This document shows, one piece after another, positions 37,761 to 49,480 of a stretch of DNA of 64,000 nucleotides (its first letter is position 1; every line of letters starts with the position of its first letter). A program made the translations under genes and the position numbers. Source of the stretch: Chrysomallon squamiferum (Eukaryota > Mollusca > Gastropoda > Neomphalida > Peltospiridae); assembly GCA_012295275.1 (NCBI GenBank), contig CM022679.1, forward strand, positions 8,412,169 through 8,476,168. The letters are read 5' to 3'. Below the pieces are notes generated by a model. It saw only the letters and a list, made by a program, of their open reading frames with translations, was not told where the DNA came from and did no database searches.

Positions 37761-38480
37761 ATTTACACAGTGGATTAGGAAGAATATTGCCGGTGTTTAC
37801 AATATCCACTAATTATATTATCTTTTGTTACTTGGTAAACTATCATTATTATTGTTACATCATCATCATTATTATGACGTCAGACATTATGACGTAAAAT
37901 CTAAAAACAAAGATGATAATAGGTAAGTCAGTAGTTTACTAAGTATGTAGATAATACGGAATTTATTTGCATCTAACATATCGAATTGTGTTACATATTA
38001 CTCATTATGATATTTACGTTATTAAAAATTGTAAATAATATATCGCTATTGATTATAAAATGTTGCGAGTTTCAAAAATATATATATACAATAACAAAAC
38101 CAATATTACTGTTATTATTTCGCTATTTAATCCTTAAATTTATTTAACAGATAAATTATATATTTAGAAAAAAAAAAGAAAGAAAGAAAGAAAAAAGGTT
38201 GTCTATCCCTTCGCTGACGTTAGAAAATGACACCAAACAGAGGATTATGACAAATCTGACCTCTTGGTTAGTATCATATCAAGATAACTCAAACTATTAT
38301 GGAATTTTATTATTTGTGATATGCATAGATAATATAGATAGATTTTGTAAAACAGTGGGTTTTTTCAGTACTGTATCTTTACTGTTGAAAAAATACAAAA
38401 AATAAAATGACAAACTGAATAGGGTGTGTGGAGGCTGACATTTTTAGCTTTTTGTCAAGACGTTATTTCAAACCTGAAAA
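37761..38480. other. AT-rich DNA, nothing recognised
   Basis: Short ATT/ATC runs lie at about 37844-37876, and a GAAA run lies near 38170-38193. The 68-codon frame at 38199-38405 is unrecognised. Confidence 0.5.
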
Positions 38481-38486
38481 TTAATA

Positions 38487-38487
38487 A

Positions 38488-38526
<39 letters not shown>

Positions 38527-38679
38527 CAACCGATTACTCCTGCTACTACTATTACTACTACTACTACTAATGCTGCTGCTGCTGCTGCTGCTGCTACTAC
38601 TACTACAACTACTACCACCACCACCACCACCACCTCTGCTACTAATAATACTAATACTAATTTAGTTACCATACTTGAG

Positions 38680-38723
<44 letters not shown>

Positions 38724-38735
38724 CATTATTAAAAT
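38487..38735. repeat. Compound AAT/ACT/GCT/ACC/ATT trinucleotide array
   Basis: Five triplet types follow one another in about 250 bp: AAT, ACT, GCT (38572-38594), ACC (38613-38633), then ATT (38682-38722). AAT at the left and ATT at the right are inverted relative to each other. Confidence 0.92.
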
Positions 38736-39265
38736 AAGGAAAAATCCCCATTAATATTCAAAGTAAATCATGTTGCAAAGATACCGCATTCGCAATCTTT
38801 TAAAATACTTTTCTAAGCACGTAATGACGTCACAATAAAAAAAAGAGGAGAAAATGCCATCTTCCATGTATCCTAATAAAATTGTTATCAGCAAAAATTC
38901 AATACGAGGACAAATAAAACCATCTCTTCTGAGTACACAGCATACTTATAAAACATCTAACTAATTTGTCTGTCTCAGCAGAAATAAACTTTTTTCATTA
39001 CCGTATTCTCTCTTAAAAGCTATGAAATAATTATTTAGATTTTGCACAGTTATTTAATATTTGTATTCGGTGGTACTGCTGTGAAATTTTGTACACGTTT
39101 GTTTTTAGTTACAAATAATTCTATTAGCTGCTAAAACCTTTTGTCTGTTCTTTATTTTCATTTTTTGCCCTTTTTTTTTTTTAAAATTGTTTTGAACGAG
39201 TATAACCATTTTGTTTGAAACCATTTTGACTGGCGAACCGTAATCTGCAATATCTTTTGATAAAA
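38736..39265. other. AT-rich unique DNA, nothing recognised
   Basis: No arrays or recognisable elements are present apart from a short poly-T at 39171-39181. Confidence 0.55.
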
Positions 39266-39269
39266 CGAA

Positions 39270-39741
39270 AAAGCAGTGTCATTACTACTATAACCACTAC
39301 TAACTCTACTTCTTCTTCTACTTCTTCTTCTTCTACTACTGCTACTACTACTATTACTACTATCTTCTACTGTTGTCGCTGCTGCTGTTACTACTACTCA
39401 AGCACTTCAACTACTATCACTATTGTTGCTGTGCTACATGTTACTTTTGCTACAACCCCCTATCAGTACTACTAGTAATACCATTACTACTGCTACTACT
39501 ACTGCTGCTGCTACTGCTACTACTACTACTACTACTACTAATATTGCTGCTGTCTACCTGTTACTATTGCTATTGCTACTTTACTAGTACCTGCTTCTAC
39601 TATCTACTAACTGTATCTACTATTACTACTGCTTATATCACTACTTCTAGTGTAATTATTGCTACTTTTGCCACTACTTCCACTGCTGCTGCTAGTTGCT
39701 ACTATCACCACTACAGCTACTGCAACTACTACTACTACTTC

Positions 39742-39785
<44 letters not shown>
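39270..39785. repeat. ACT/CTT/GCT trinucleotide block ending in (AAT)n
   Basis: About 470 bp of imperfect ACT, CTT and GCT triplets ends in a clean (AAT)n at 39743-39784. Confidence 0.9.
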
Positions 39786-40120
39786 GTAACATTATTCTAT
39801 ATTTTATCTCGTTGTGTAGTAAAATTTTTAAAGTTAATTCATACGAGATTCTTGGGCTGGTGCGAATACTGATGACTCTACTACTTATATTTGCCAACGA
39901 AAGGATTCGTCAAGAAAATTTATTTTCACTTCTCATTTGGTAAAATTGATGTCCTGGTTCTAGAATATCTTTTAAGTAAGAGCCGCTGTACTCACAAAGT
40001 CACTTTTATACATGTATTGTTATACTGCCGCTAACACTTCTACAAGATTTTGAAAATAAAGACATTTCAAAGTCTGAATACAAAAAGTAAAAATGAAATT
40101 GTAAAGAATGGAACTAAGCC
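39786..40120. other. Unique DNA, nothing recognised
   Basis: This is complex AT-rich sequence without recognised features. Confidence 0.5.
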
Positions 40121-40122
40121 TC

Positions 40123-40123
40123 T

Positions 40124-40154
<31 letters not shown>

Positions 40155-40535
40155 TAATAATAATAATAGGAATAATAAAATTAACAATCAAAGAAACAAA
40201 TAAATAAATAAAATAATCAAACAAATAAATAAATAAAATAAACAAAGAAACACATAAATAAATAAAATAACCAAACAAAGAAACAAATAAATAAATAAAT
40301 AAAAGAAACAAAGAAACCAATAAATAAATAAAATAACCAAAGAAACAAATAAATAAATAAATAAATAAAAGAAACAAAGAAACCAATAAATAAATAAAAT
40401 AACCAAACAAACCAATAAATAAATAAATAAATAAATAAATAATAATAACAAAAAATAAATAAATAAATAAATAAAATAAAATAAAAGAAATTAAAATAAA
40501 ATAATAAATGAAACAAACAAACAAACAAACAAACA
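40123..40535. repeat. Poly-A and complex (AAAT)n/(AAAC)n array
   Basis: Poly-A (40123-40149) leads to AAAT tetranucleotides interrupted by AACCAAAGAAACAAAT-like spacers repeated at higher order of about 60-70 bp. Confidence 0.9.
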
Positions 40536-40629
40536 AAAAAGCCGAGAAATAATAGAATTAAACTGAATACTTAAATAACAACCCCTCAACTCATTTCAAC
40601 ATCACTGCTTGTCAATATAACTCATAGAT

Positions 40630-40792
40630 TACTGAGCTGACAAGAGAGAGGAAACCAGCTGATGCCTCTGCGGGGCCTACTCTTCCCAATTAGCAGCAAG
40701 AAAACTATATTATACACCTTCTCATTTACAGTAAAAGAAATATCATAGCTTTTGATGAACCACTCGTAGGGCTGAAGGCTGGAACGTGAAAA
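40630..40792 (-). repeat. Diverged molluscan-type SINE body
   Basis: In order on the plus strand: GAGAGAGGAAACCAGCTGA, GGCCTACTCTTCCCAATTAG, CAGCAAGAAAACTATAT, CTTTTGATGAACCACTCGT and GCTGGAACGTGAA. These match, from memory, the reverse complement of a widespread molluscan tRNA-derived SINE body along its whole length with scattered substitutions. The tRNA head would lie to the right and is not clear. Confidence 0.65.
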
Positions 40793-41020
40793 AACAAAAA
40801 TCGTGCCAAGGAAAAGTGTTTATGATGCATGAGTGGACAGCAGCAGAAAAAATATACGAAGCTTGACAATGTTCTTTTTCTTTAGCTTAAAGACGACAAT
40901 CAACAGAGCGAATCTAGGGATGGATGTTGGCGATTTTTTTTTTTCGTTTTTAAAATTTTCTTTATAACGAAAATCATTCATGTAGAATAACGAGATCGCC
41001 TCTCCAATTTGTAGTTGTTG

Positions 41021-41055
<35 letters not shown>

Positions 41056-41800
41056 GTTTTATTTTTATTTATTTATTTATTTATTTTTTTTTTTTTTTTT
41101 GTAAGGGAAATCAGTTCATCAAAAAAGTTATATTCGCCAGAAAAAAGAAATTTCTTCTCCTTTTTGCTTCCCTCGGAAATTCGTAATTTTCTCCTTGATA
41201 ATTCTGTTTTGTGAAAGAATATCAGCAGTTAATAATAATAATAAAAAAAAACAACAACAAAAAAAACACAATAGTTTTTCCTTTTAACCCCATTTCTGTA
41301 TTTCTTTACTTGCCGTAAATAACAATGATTAACTAGTGACCTTTCACAGTTGACGTATTACGATATCAATTAACTATTAACAGTTGTTTCACTAATGAAA
41401 CTGATAGCTGTAATATATCACATTTCAAGGTTGTCTGTGTCTGTTTTGTTACTCAGATTTTTAAAAACTGTTTGCTTTCTTTTGATTTCTTCTTTATTAT
41501 TATTATTAAAAAAAATGTATTATTATTTTTTTATTTTCATACACACCTGCTTTCAATTACAAGAAAAGTCCTAAGATATAACACTTTATTATTAGATTTT
41601 AATTATTAAAAAAAAAAAAAAAAATTAAAAATTAATTTAAAAAAAAAAAACATTCAGAACAACATATATAGTAATATTTTGTCGTTCATATCTTTTTCTT
41701 CTCCCTCGTTCTTTGACCAACTCATAAAATTCGAACGTATTAAAAAAAAAAAAAAAAACCACTAGGTCTGTCCTACTGTGACATTGATTTTAAACTTTAC
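40793..41800. other. AT-rich DNA with (ATT)n and poly-A runs
   Basis: (ATT)n with TTTA lies at about 41024-41085, poly-T at 41083-41100, and poly-A at 41609-41624, 41639-41650 and 41741-41758. No gene was recognised. Confidence 0.6.
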
Positions 41801-42728
41801 AACAAATGCTACCCAACATTGTGGACAGTCACGTTTTTTTTTTTTTCACAGCAGTAAAGTCCGAACAGTCGAAGCTTTACAGCATAAGTGCAGACACAAG
41901 AGGTAAGCGTTTGTGTTTTCATCATACGCATGTTTGTTACAGTAGAAGCCTGTTTTTTTGCATGTACCGTAAAACCTGTGAAAAAACAACAAACAACTGT
42001 TACAGCCTTTTCATCGACAGGTTTTTTTCAGAATCTCTAGATCGCCGCATGGATTCACTCCTGTGTTGTTGTTTTTTAAAGAAATACGTTTTCATAGAAA
42101 AAGAAAATATTTGTTTAAACTCCAGAGTCGTCAACATTTTAAGTCGATCAATCCCTTCTATTGAAATCTTCAGCTTATTAACGACACTTCCCAGTTCTTC
42201 TGGTTTAGAAGAAAAAAAAAAATATATATAAGAAAGAAGGCAAAACTGCATAATGCAAATATGTAGTGAAAAAAGGAACACATTGAAGTTAAAATTTCCC
42301 TTTTTGCTGACTGTTTGACAATTTAAATGGCAGAGACGTTGGTTCAAAAGAGCGCTAACATCTGATTTCGAACTGCATCCGTTTTGCTTGTAACTCCTGA
42401 AATTCTTCTGCATTCTGCAGTGTGTTCCTCTGCTTTGTTTAATCCAAATTCCAGTGGCTAAAACGTAGATTCATCCACATATCAAGAAACAAACGCAAAC
42501 GAAAATACCTTCACCACTGTATAAAAAACGTTTCGGATACTTAATAATAATAATAATAATAATAATATAGATTTTTTTGTTCTATCTTCTGAGATGGCTT
42601 GTGATACTGGAGGGAACGACGTTGACATCGTTCAAGATCCCATGTTTAAAACCTGTGACAGAAATATGCAGTTATGTGGTATAGTTCTCCACAATTCACA
42701 TACATTAACAACGGTCTGCTACACATGT
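41801..42728. other. Complex DNA with unassigned overlapping frames
   Basis: Frames of 141 codons (plus, 41806-42231) and 137 codons (minus, 42000-42413) overlap antisense. Neither has a recognisable domain and both contain homopolymer-derived runs. A short (AAT)n lies at 42542-42566. Confidence 0.35.
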
Positions 42729-43072
42729 GTAATTGCCTGATAATGTCTCACTGAAATATGTAACATATTTGTTACTCATGTCAGGAAATGCATTGGCCAT
42801 TATTTAATGTTGCTGCAGCTATTATTACCACCGGTGCGAATGTTGCTACTACTACTACTGTGACTTCTACTTCTACTACTACTATTGATACTGCTGCTGC
42901 TGCTGCTACTTCTACTACTTTTGCTGCTACTACTACTATTACTATTACTATTGCTAATACAAGTGTTATTACGACAAGTTCAACTAATAATATTGTTACC
43001 ACTAATACATAACAATTACTATCATCATCATCGTCATCATCATCATCATTATCATTATCATTATCATCATCA

Positions 43073-43118
<46 letters not shown>

Positions 43119-43130
43119 TACTATAAAGAC
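42729..43130. repeat. Duplicated segment copy A leading into trinucleotide array
   Basis: The segment 42729-42860 is homologous to 45077-45215 (for example TAATTGCCTGATAATGTCTC versus TAACTGCCTACTAATATCTC). It passes into ACT/GCT triplets, then ATC (43021-43078) and ATT (43078-43118). Confidence 0.75.
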
Positions 43131-43610
43131 TCCAATCTTTATTATGTAACCTGCATTTTCTGGTTAATTTCACTACATATTTAACCAGTGCAAAAAAACT
43201 CTGTATTCACTCAAGATAACACGTTAGCATGTTAACTTGTTAACGTACGTTATTAACCTTATTCGGAGCATAACTAAGCGAAAATATGGTTACATTACAT
43301 CAAAGGCAGAGCACATTAATCACATTGTCATATCCTTTTGGGAAGAATTATTTATTCTGTAACACAATTGAATCTTTTGAACCAGCCATTAATTATACAT
43401 TTCTCTAGCACTTAATAGCTATCTAAAGAAAACACTGATGTGATGTTATTTGCTTACATTCGAATGTGGAATGTCGTATGTTTTACACAAAACAGTGTCA
43501 GTGAGTAAAAAGAATCACAATAATTTAATATTTTCTAGCATATTTCCTAGCATATTTTTCCTTAAAAGTCAACCGTAAAAAAAACCCCACAACTATTGTT
43601 CCTATCACTA
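43131..43610. other. AT-rich unique DNA, nothing recognised
   Basis: No arrays or recognisable proteins were seen. Confidence 0.5.
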
Positions 43611-43627
43611 ACTCTACTATCACTATA

Positions 43628-43677
<50 letters not shown>

Positions 43678-43813
43678 CTCTCGTACTATCGCCGTCACCA
43701 CTATTACTACCACCGCTCCTGCTATTTAAAACATAAAACAAAAACGTGCGAAAAAAAACTACTTTCACTGTCGCTACTAGAACTACAACTACTACCACTA
43801 CCTCTACTACTAT

Positions 43814-43850
<37 letters not shown>

Positions 43851-43865
43851 GTCGCTCCTGCTATT
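43611..43865. repeat. Twin ACT trinucleotide arrays
   Basis: Arrays lie at about 43628-43680 and 43805-43850. Each is followed by a CGCTCCTGCTATTTAAAA-like block and then ACAAAAACGTG (43738-43748, about 43867-43880), showing that a unit of about 135 bp was duplicated. Confidence 0.85.
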
Positions 43866-44084
43866 TAAAAACAAAAACAAAAACGTGTGAAAACAAACGT
43901 GACTCTGCTACAGCCACCAACTGAGCTAATAATCAACGCGAGCCAAACGTAACCTTTAATATTCTAACGCCGTTCTGTTGGCAAAAGTCACTGCATGCAG
44001 CCGCTAACAGAGAAAACTGCATTTTCTTATATTCTAATTGCACTCGCGAGGAAATGACGGAGGCGTAGGTGATTGCTGCCAATT

Positions 44085-44207
44085 AGTCCTTTTACAGGTC
44101 CTGTGAGGCGCGCGTAGCAATTCTGAAAACTGCACAAAACACAATACGAGATATCTGTCGGGTGTTACTCGTATTCAGTTTGCGTATTGTAATTACTTCT
44201 ATTACTT

Positions 44208-44244
<37 letters not shown>

Positions 44245-44392
44245 TACTACTACTACTACTACTACTATTAATCCTTTTACAGGTCCTGCTTAGCAATTCT
44301 GAAAACTGCACAAAACACAAAACGAGATCTCTGTCGGGTGTTACTTGTACTCAGTTTGCGTAATGTAATTACTTCTATTACTTCTATTACTT

Positions 44393-44428
<36 letters not shown>

Positions 44429-44460
44429 TTATTGTTATTGTTATTATTATTATTATTATT
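44085..44460. repeat. ~190-bp tandem duplication with ACT arrays
   Basis: TCCTTTTACAGGTCCTG begins copy one at about 44087 and copy two at about 44271. Both continue through TAGCAATTCTGAAAACTGCA, CTGTCGGGTGTTAC and TTACTTCTATTACTTCTA into an ACT array. Copy two lacks a GAGGCGCGCG segment. Confidence 0.92.
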
Positions 44461-44551
44461 ACTACTACAGCATATCTGCTACTACGATAACTACAATTAC
44501 TTTTATCATTGCTACAACTACTATCTCTATCACTAATGTTACCACCATTGC

Positions 44552-44582
<31 letters not shown>

Positions 44583-45076
44583 GGACATTAATTGTAATAA
44601 AATATTTGTTACGTAAACTTATATTAAAAAAATTAAAAAATTGACTTATTTATTTATTTATATATTTTTTATTGTTTATTCGGTTTTAATTTCGTTAGTT
44701 TGTGAACCAAATAATTCATTAATTTTGTAAGAAATACAAGATTTGTGTTGCAAAACCTTTAACATATTTATCTAATATCTCGACACAATGTGAATCAGCT
44801 TTAACTATGATTTCACAGTCGAAATTATCAAATATGAAATGAGGAACCTGCTGTAGAGAATTTTCTTTGTCAACTTTTATTGATTGTAACTAATTTGTTT
44901 TGTAGTGTGTTTCCAAAACATATGTCCACTGGCACAAAGTTTTGATTTTCAGAGCATTCTGTGTGTTCTATACAAGACAGAAAAACAGCTACACAAATAG
45001 TCAATAGGCATTTCCCTGCAAACTATTAATTACATAGTGTTTGATATACCTTTTGTAAACCACTGTGTTTTTAAGT
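44461..45076. repeat. ATT array then AT-rich DNA
   Basis: Mixed ACT/ATT triplets continue to 44580. The rest to 45076 is AT-rich without recognised features. Confidence 0.7.
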
Positions 45077-45238
45077 ATAACTGCCTACTAATATCTCAGT
45101 GAAATATTTAACGTATTTGTTCCTGATGTTAAAAAATACACTGGTCTTTATTTCATATTGCTGCTATTGCTAATACTACCATCGGTACTACTACTGTTAT
45201 TGTTACTACTACTACTACTACTACTATTATTACTACTA

Positions 45239-45270
<32 letters not shown>

Positions 45271-45285
45271 ACTACAAAAACTATT
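45077..45285. repeat. Duplicated segment copy B with ACT/GCT array
   Basis: This is the partner of 42729-42860. Homology covers about 130 bp and ends in an ACT array (45186-45252) and a GCT array (45253-45272), as in copy A. Confidence 0.75.
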
Positions 45286-46100
45286 GCAACTTTTTATAAA
45301 TTGAAAATTACATTTATCTCGTTAAATCTTGTATACAAATTATTTTTTTATCATTTACTTTAGTCAATTTCTGAAAACTAATTCAACTTTCAGCTTCTGT
45401 GATAAAAAAGATTACAGAACGAAACAGTTGTTATCTCTGTTGTTCCGTTATTCGTCTTCATCGATATGCAACCGTTTCGATAAAAAAAACATAATTAGAA
45501 TTTGATTTTAATTTATCTTTATTTGTTAATAATGTACGCTTTTCTTGTCTTGCAACACTACTGAAGCATTTATTTAACGATGGTAAAAAAAAAAAAAAAA
45601 AACTCAATAAGAATTAGCGAGAGAAAGAGAAAAATCAAATTTATCTGTTTTGGAAAAAACCCCAAACCAATTCTCTCTCTTCTGTGTAAAGATTACCACT
45701 AATTTAGATCATTTAACGAATATTTATGTCGTCTGTAACACAGATACTGTCAATACATTTTTAAAAATCACTTTAATGAAGTAATTGAAAAAAAAAAAAA
45801 AATTTCATTTGACATTTATTATTTATTTACGATGCGAAAACAATATAGGAAAAAGATTCCCTGTTCGAAATTTTAGTTACCAGAAGCATTTCGGATATCG
45901 TATTTTCATGGATTTTGGAATATAATGAGATCAGTATCTTAGTCTAAACACGAAATCCTTTTAAATTTCACATGCATATTTCTTGATTTCAGATAAGGGA
46001 TCGTTAACCTTTATTAATAATTTGTAACAGGGTGACTATAATTGCAGTTCAAAGTGTTGAAAACACACACATGAAAACAAAACTACAAGAATTTATAAAA
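45286..46100. other. AT-rich DNA, nothing recognised
   Basis: Poly-A runs at about 45584-45601 and 45788-45802 are the only clear features. Confidence 0.55.
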
Positions 46101-46139
46101 TTTTATAATCAACACAAAAAAAAAAAAAGAGGGGGAAAA

Positions 46140-46480
46140 AAAAAAAAAGACGTATATCAGGTTATTAGTACCGTAGCCAAAGTCTGACAGGGAGATGAGA
46201 CTTGTGGGAAATCTCTCTGAAAAGAAGGTCAAACGACCTCGCATAGAATACGCGGCTTTTTGTTTTTCGCGCAGGAACATCCGTCATTAAAGTCAAAGTC
46301 ACTCGCGGTATTTAAATGAGCAGCTGATTAATTAATTCCTCCACTGGTTCCCAAGCACTAACGTTTTTGCCAGTGTTCTCGAATCCAGTTCTGTTAAACT
46401 GAGTCAGTGCTAGAACCGTCACTGTACTCGGAAAGTCTTGTCACGCAGGGTCTAAAGATACACGTGTGTTTTGACGTTCT
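46140..46480. promoter_or_regulatory. Candidate conserved noncoding island
   Basis: This is complex, CpG-bearing sequence with AAATGAGCAGCTGATTAATT (about 46314-46333), which joins a CAGCTG E-box to a homeodomain-type TTAATTAATT. It is a candidate enhancer by composition and motifs only; conservation is untested. Confidence 0.3.
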
Positions 46481-46592
46481 GGTCTTTTTGGAACTGTCGT
46501 GTTTGTTTTTGCGTCATTGCTGTTTTGAGCCCATTACTTTTTAAACAATGTTTGATGAAGACATTTAGTTTTACGAAGAGTGAAAAAAATAA

Positions 46593-46635
<43 letters not shown>

Positions 46636-46649
46636 GTAATAAAATGAAA
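46481..46649. repeat. AT-rich spacer with (AAT)n
   Basis: An (AAT)n array at about 46593-46640 precedes the 29-bp minisatellite. Confidence 0.85.
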
Positions 46650-46836
46650 TTTTTACAGATAATAAAATGACGTTCAGAGCTTTTTACTAATAGTGAAATT
46701 AGGTTTAGAGTTTTACAACGAGTAAAATAACGTCATAAGTTTTACAAACAGTGAAATGACGTTCAGAGTTTTACAAAGAGTGAAATGACGTTCAGAGTTT
46801 TACAAATAGTGAAATGACGTTCAAATTTTAAAATGT
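46650..46836. repeat. 29-bp minisatellite carrying TGACGTT
   Basis: The unit GTGAAATGACGTTCAGAG plus TTTTACAAA recurs. Its TGACG/AACGTC positions at 46728, 46757, 46786 and 46815 are exactly 29 bp apart, and two more decayed units lie to the left. Each good unit contains a CRE-like half-site. Confidence 0.9.
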
Positions 46837-48400
46837 TATAAATGTGGGGTTTTTTCAGGATATTTTAATATAATAGCTTAATGTAGGTGCAAACTTACAA
46901 CATATAAAATTTATACATTTATTACGAACAGTGAAGACTTAAGCTGTATAAAACTAGGAGGTTCCTTGTTAAAAATATGTTTTTTTTTACTTTATTTGTT
47001 AAACTATTTTTGTTCAGTTTTATTTATTTGTTTATTTATTTTATTTCGTACGTAGGTAAACTGTAGATTGTTTTAGCTTATGCCAGAATTTGCTTCTGAT
47101 TATGAAATCAATTTTGGTTTAAGATAAGAAACACGATGCACATAAAATCAGATAAAAAAAAAAAAAAAATGCCCATTAAAATTTTATATCATTTTATTTC
47201 AAGCAGAACATGTTCTGAAGTTTTGTAGTTTGCAATGAAATCTGCTCCGAATTGATTCTGGATCCCAATTTAACCCGGCAGTATATTGAATAATACGACA
47301 AAAACCGAAGAGATACCTCTAATGATGGCGAATGTATTTCGTTGTGGTATTTGATATAGATTTTTTTTTATTTTTTTTTTTATTTTTTGACTTGCCAAAT
47401 AAATAATTTATATTTTAACAGCGGAAAAGAAATATCTTAAATGTGATGTGACGCAAACGAAATTGAACAAACTAACAAATACACACGAGTTTTCAAAAAT
47501 CGTATCAATATTAATAAAAGTATCCTTTCTGGCATGTGAAAAATCTGAATGTTTAAGTTCGGTGAAAGTAGTTCATTTCTGACTTTTGAGGTTTAGAGAT
47601 ATTTTTCAAGATTTGATATTTCTCGACAATCTTCCGCTTCCTCGTGCTTGGCAATGTCAAAATTCCGAGCCGTTACTAGAAATAAGCCGCGACCGAAGAA
47701 CAAAGTTGTTATTTGTCTGATTTAACAAAACAAAACGTAAATACTAAAGATTTACTCCTGTCATGATTAGTGATGCATGGTGGCAAACATGAACAAAATG
47801 TTTCACGTCCGTTTTTTTTTTTTCATTTTTTTATGTTCTTTTTTTTTTTTTTTACAGAAAAATACGACTGACTTGTAATTTTCTAAGCTGTTTCCGTTTC
47901 TTTTTCTTTTGTTTTTCTTTCTTTCTTTTTTCTTCTTCCTTTTCCACAATTTAAAAAAAATTAAAAAAAAAAAAAAGAAATTCTGAACGTTCTTTTCTTT
48001 TTTTTTCTTTTTCTATTGGCCTTCCTTGATCTGATTCTTCTGTCTCAAAGTCTGTATACTCTGTATGGCTTATCTCATATTCAATCCAAAACAAAGAGAA
48101 GTTCCGTCACCGTTTTTTCAGTTCGACTCATGATATTTCTTACGCTAGTCTCGGGTTATCAAGTGTCGATCCTGGTTTCTGCTTTATAACAGAACGTGAA
48201 TAGGAAACGCAGTGCACAGACTCACAGCGCTAAGTAATCACACACACACACACAATCTTTTGAAATACGAGTCCGGTTGCACTTTGTATATAAATACTGC
48301 CAAAGATTCTGGTGCATAAACAGTTTTTGCATGACCTAAGTGCGCTCTCTCTCTTGCTCTGCTTAAAGTGTGAGTCATTAAATACGTAATTTTATAGCGT
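46837..48400. other. AT-rich DNA, homopolymers, no gene
   Basis: Poly-A/T runs lie at about 47155-47169, 47810-47823, 47840-47853 and 47964-47976, with T/C-rich low complexity at 47890-48015. Nothing else was recognised. Confidence 0.6.
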
Positions 48401-48404
48401 TGCA

Positions 48405-48570
48405 GGGCGAGACATGGCCACGTATCACTGTTGTTTGCTGCAGTAATAAAACTGACGTCGCCTACTACTGCTGTTATACATTCGGCTGAAAGGTTTCAGA
48501 TTGCCCGCAACGTCGACGTCATCGTTACCTCTGAGTCAGCGGTCAAGGTCATCCATCCGTCCATCGTTGG
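48405..48570. promoter_or_regulatory. Candidate regulatory cluster (CRE, AP-1 and nuclear-receptor-like motifs)
   Basis: Within about 110 bp there are CTGACGTCGCC (about 48452), GACGTCATCG (about 48515), TGAGTCAGC (48532-48540) and TCAAGGTCATCC (48544-48555). These are a bZIP CRE pair, an AP-1/Maf-type site and an extended nuclear-receptor half-site. Motifs are seen directly; function is inferred. Confidence 0.35.
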
Positions 48571-48729
48571 TTTTCGTATGCATGTTTATTTTTAATGTTT
48601 TTGTTATTCATAATTTTCGTTTATTTGTTTTAGTCGATGCTGGACGTACATCTTTACTGATGTAGTTTGTGAAATAATAATGTTTACTTTTAATGATATC
48701 TGCCCGTAAAGATTTGCTGGGTAGAAACA

Positions 48730-48734
48730 TGATG

Positions 48735-48808
<74 letters not shown>

Positions 48809-49092
48809 ATGTTCCAAAATTGATACGCACACTCAGACATCTTTTTGCTTAATGTATCGAAACTATATTTTTCTTCTTTTTTCCTTTGCCCATTTACTGA
48901 GGTTAAAACAACATACTTTTTACAAAATAATCATAATCAATTTATTGATTAACTTGGATACTTCAGTGAAGTAAATCAGTAAAATCCAAATATTCAGGAC
49001 ACTTTTAACACAAATAAATAAACAAACAAACAAATAAATAACTGCAGCAACAACCACAACAATACATAATAATAATAATAATGTAAATAATG

Positions 49093-49126
<34 letters not shown>

Positions 49127-49198
49127 TAATAATAATAACAATAATAAGTAAAATCATATTAAATTAACACGATATAAAAAACAAATAAACAAAAAATA

Positions 49199-49229
<31 letters not shown>

Positions 49230-49480
49230 AATAAATTAATTAATTTAATAAAAAAAAAAAACAAACAAACAAAAAAAAATAAATTAATAATAAATAAATA
49301 AAAAAACTAACAAACAAAAATAAATTAATTAATTAATTAATAATAAATAAATTAAAAAAAACTAACAAACAAAAATAAATAAATTAAAAAAAACTAACAA
49401 ACAAAAATAAATAAATAAATAAATTAATTAATAATAAACAAACAAACAAAAATAAATAAACAAACAAATAAGTTCAAACA
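48730..49480. repeat. (AAT)n, (AAAT)n and AAAC/AAAT arrays
   Basis: (AAT)n lies at about 48734-48781, (AAAT)n at 48781-48811 and a second AAT array at about 49066-49150. Degenerate AAAT/AAAC/TTAA repeats lie at 49180-49470. Unique AT-rich DNA lies between the first two groups. Confidence 0.9.

Noticed and set aside
42000-42413. 137-codon minus-strand frame, the longest non-VAChT frame not built mainly of simple repeats
   Set aside because: No recognisable domain. It includes residues encoded by homopolymer and TA runs and overlaps a similar-length antisense frame, so it is consistent with chance.
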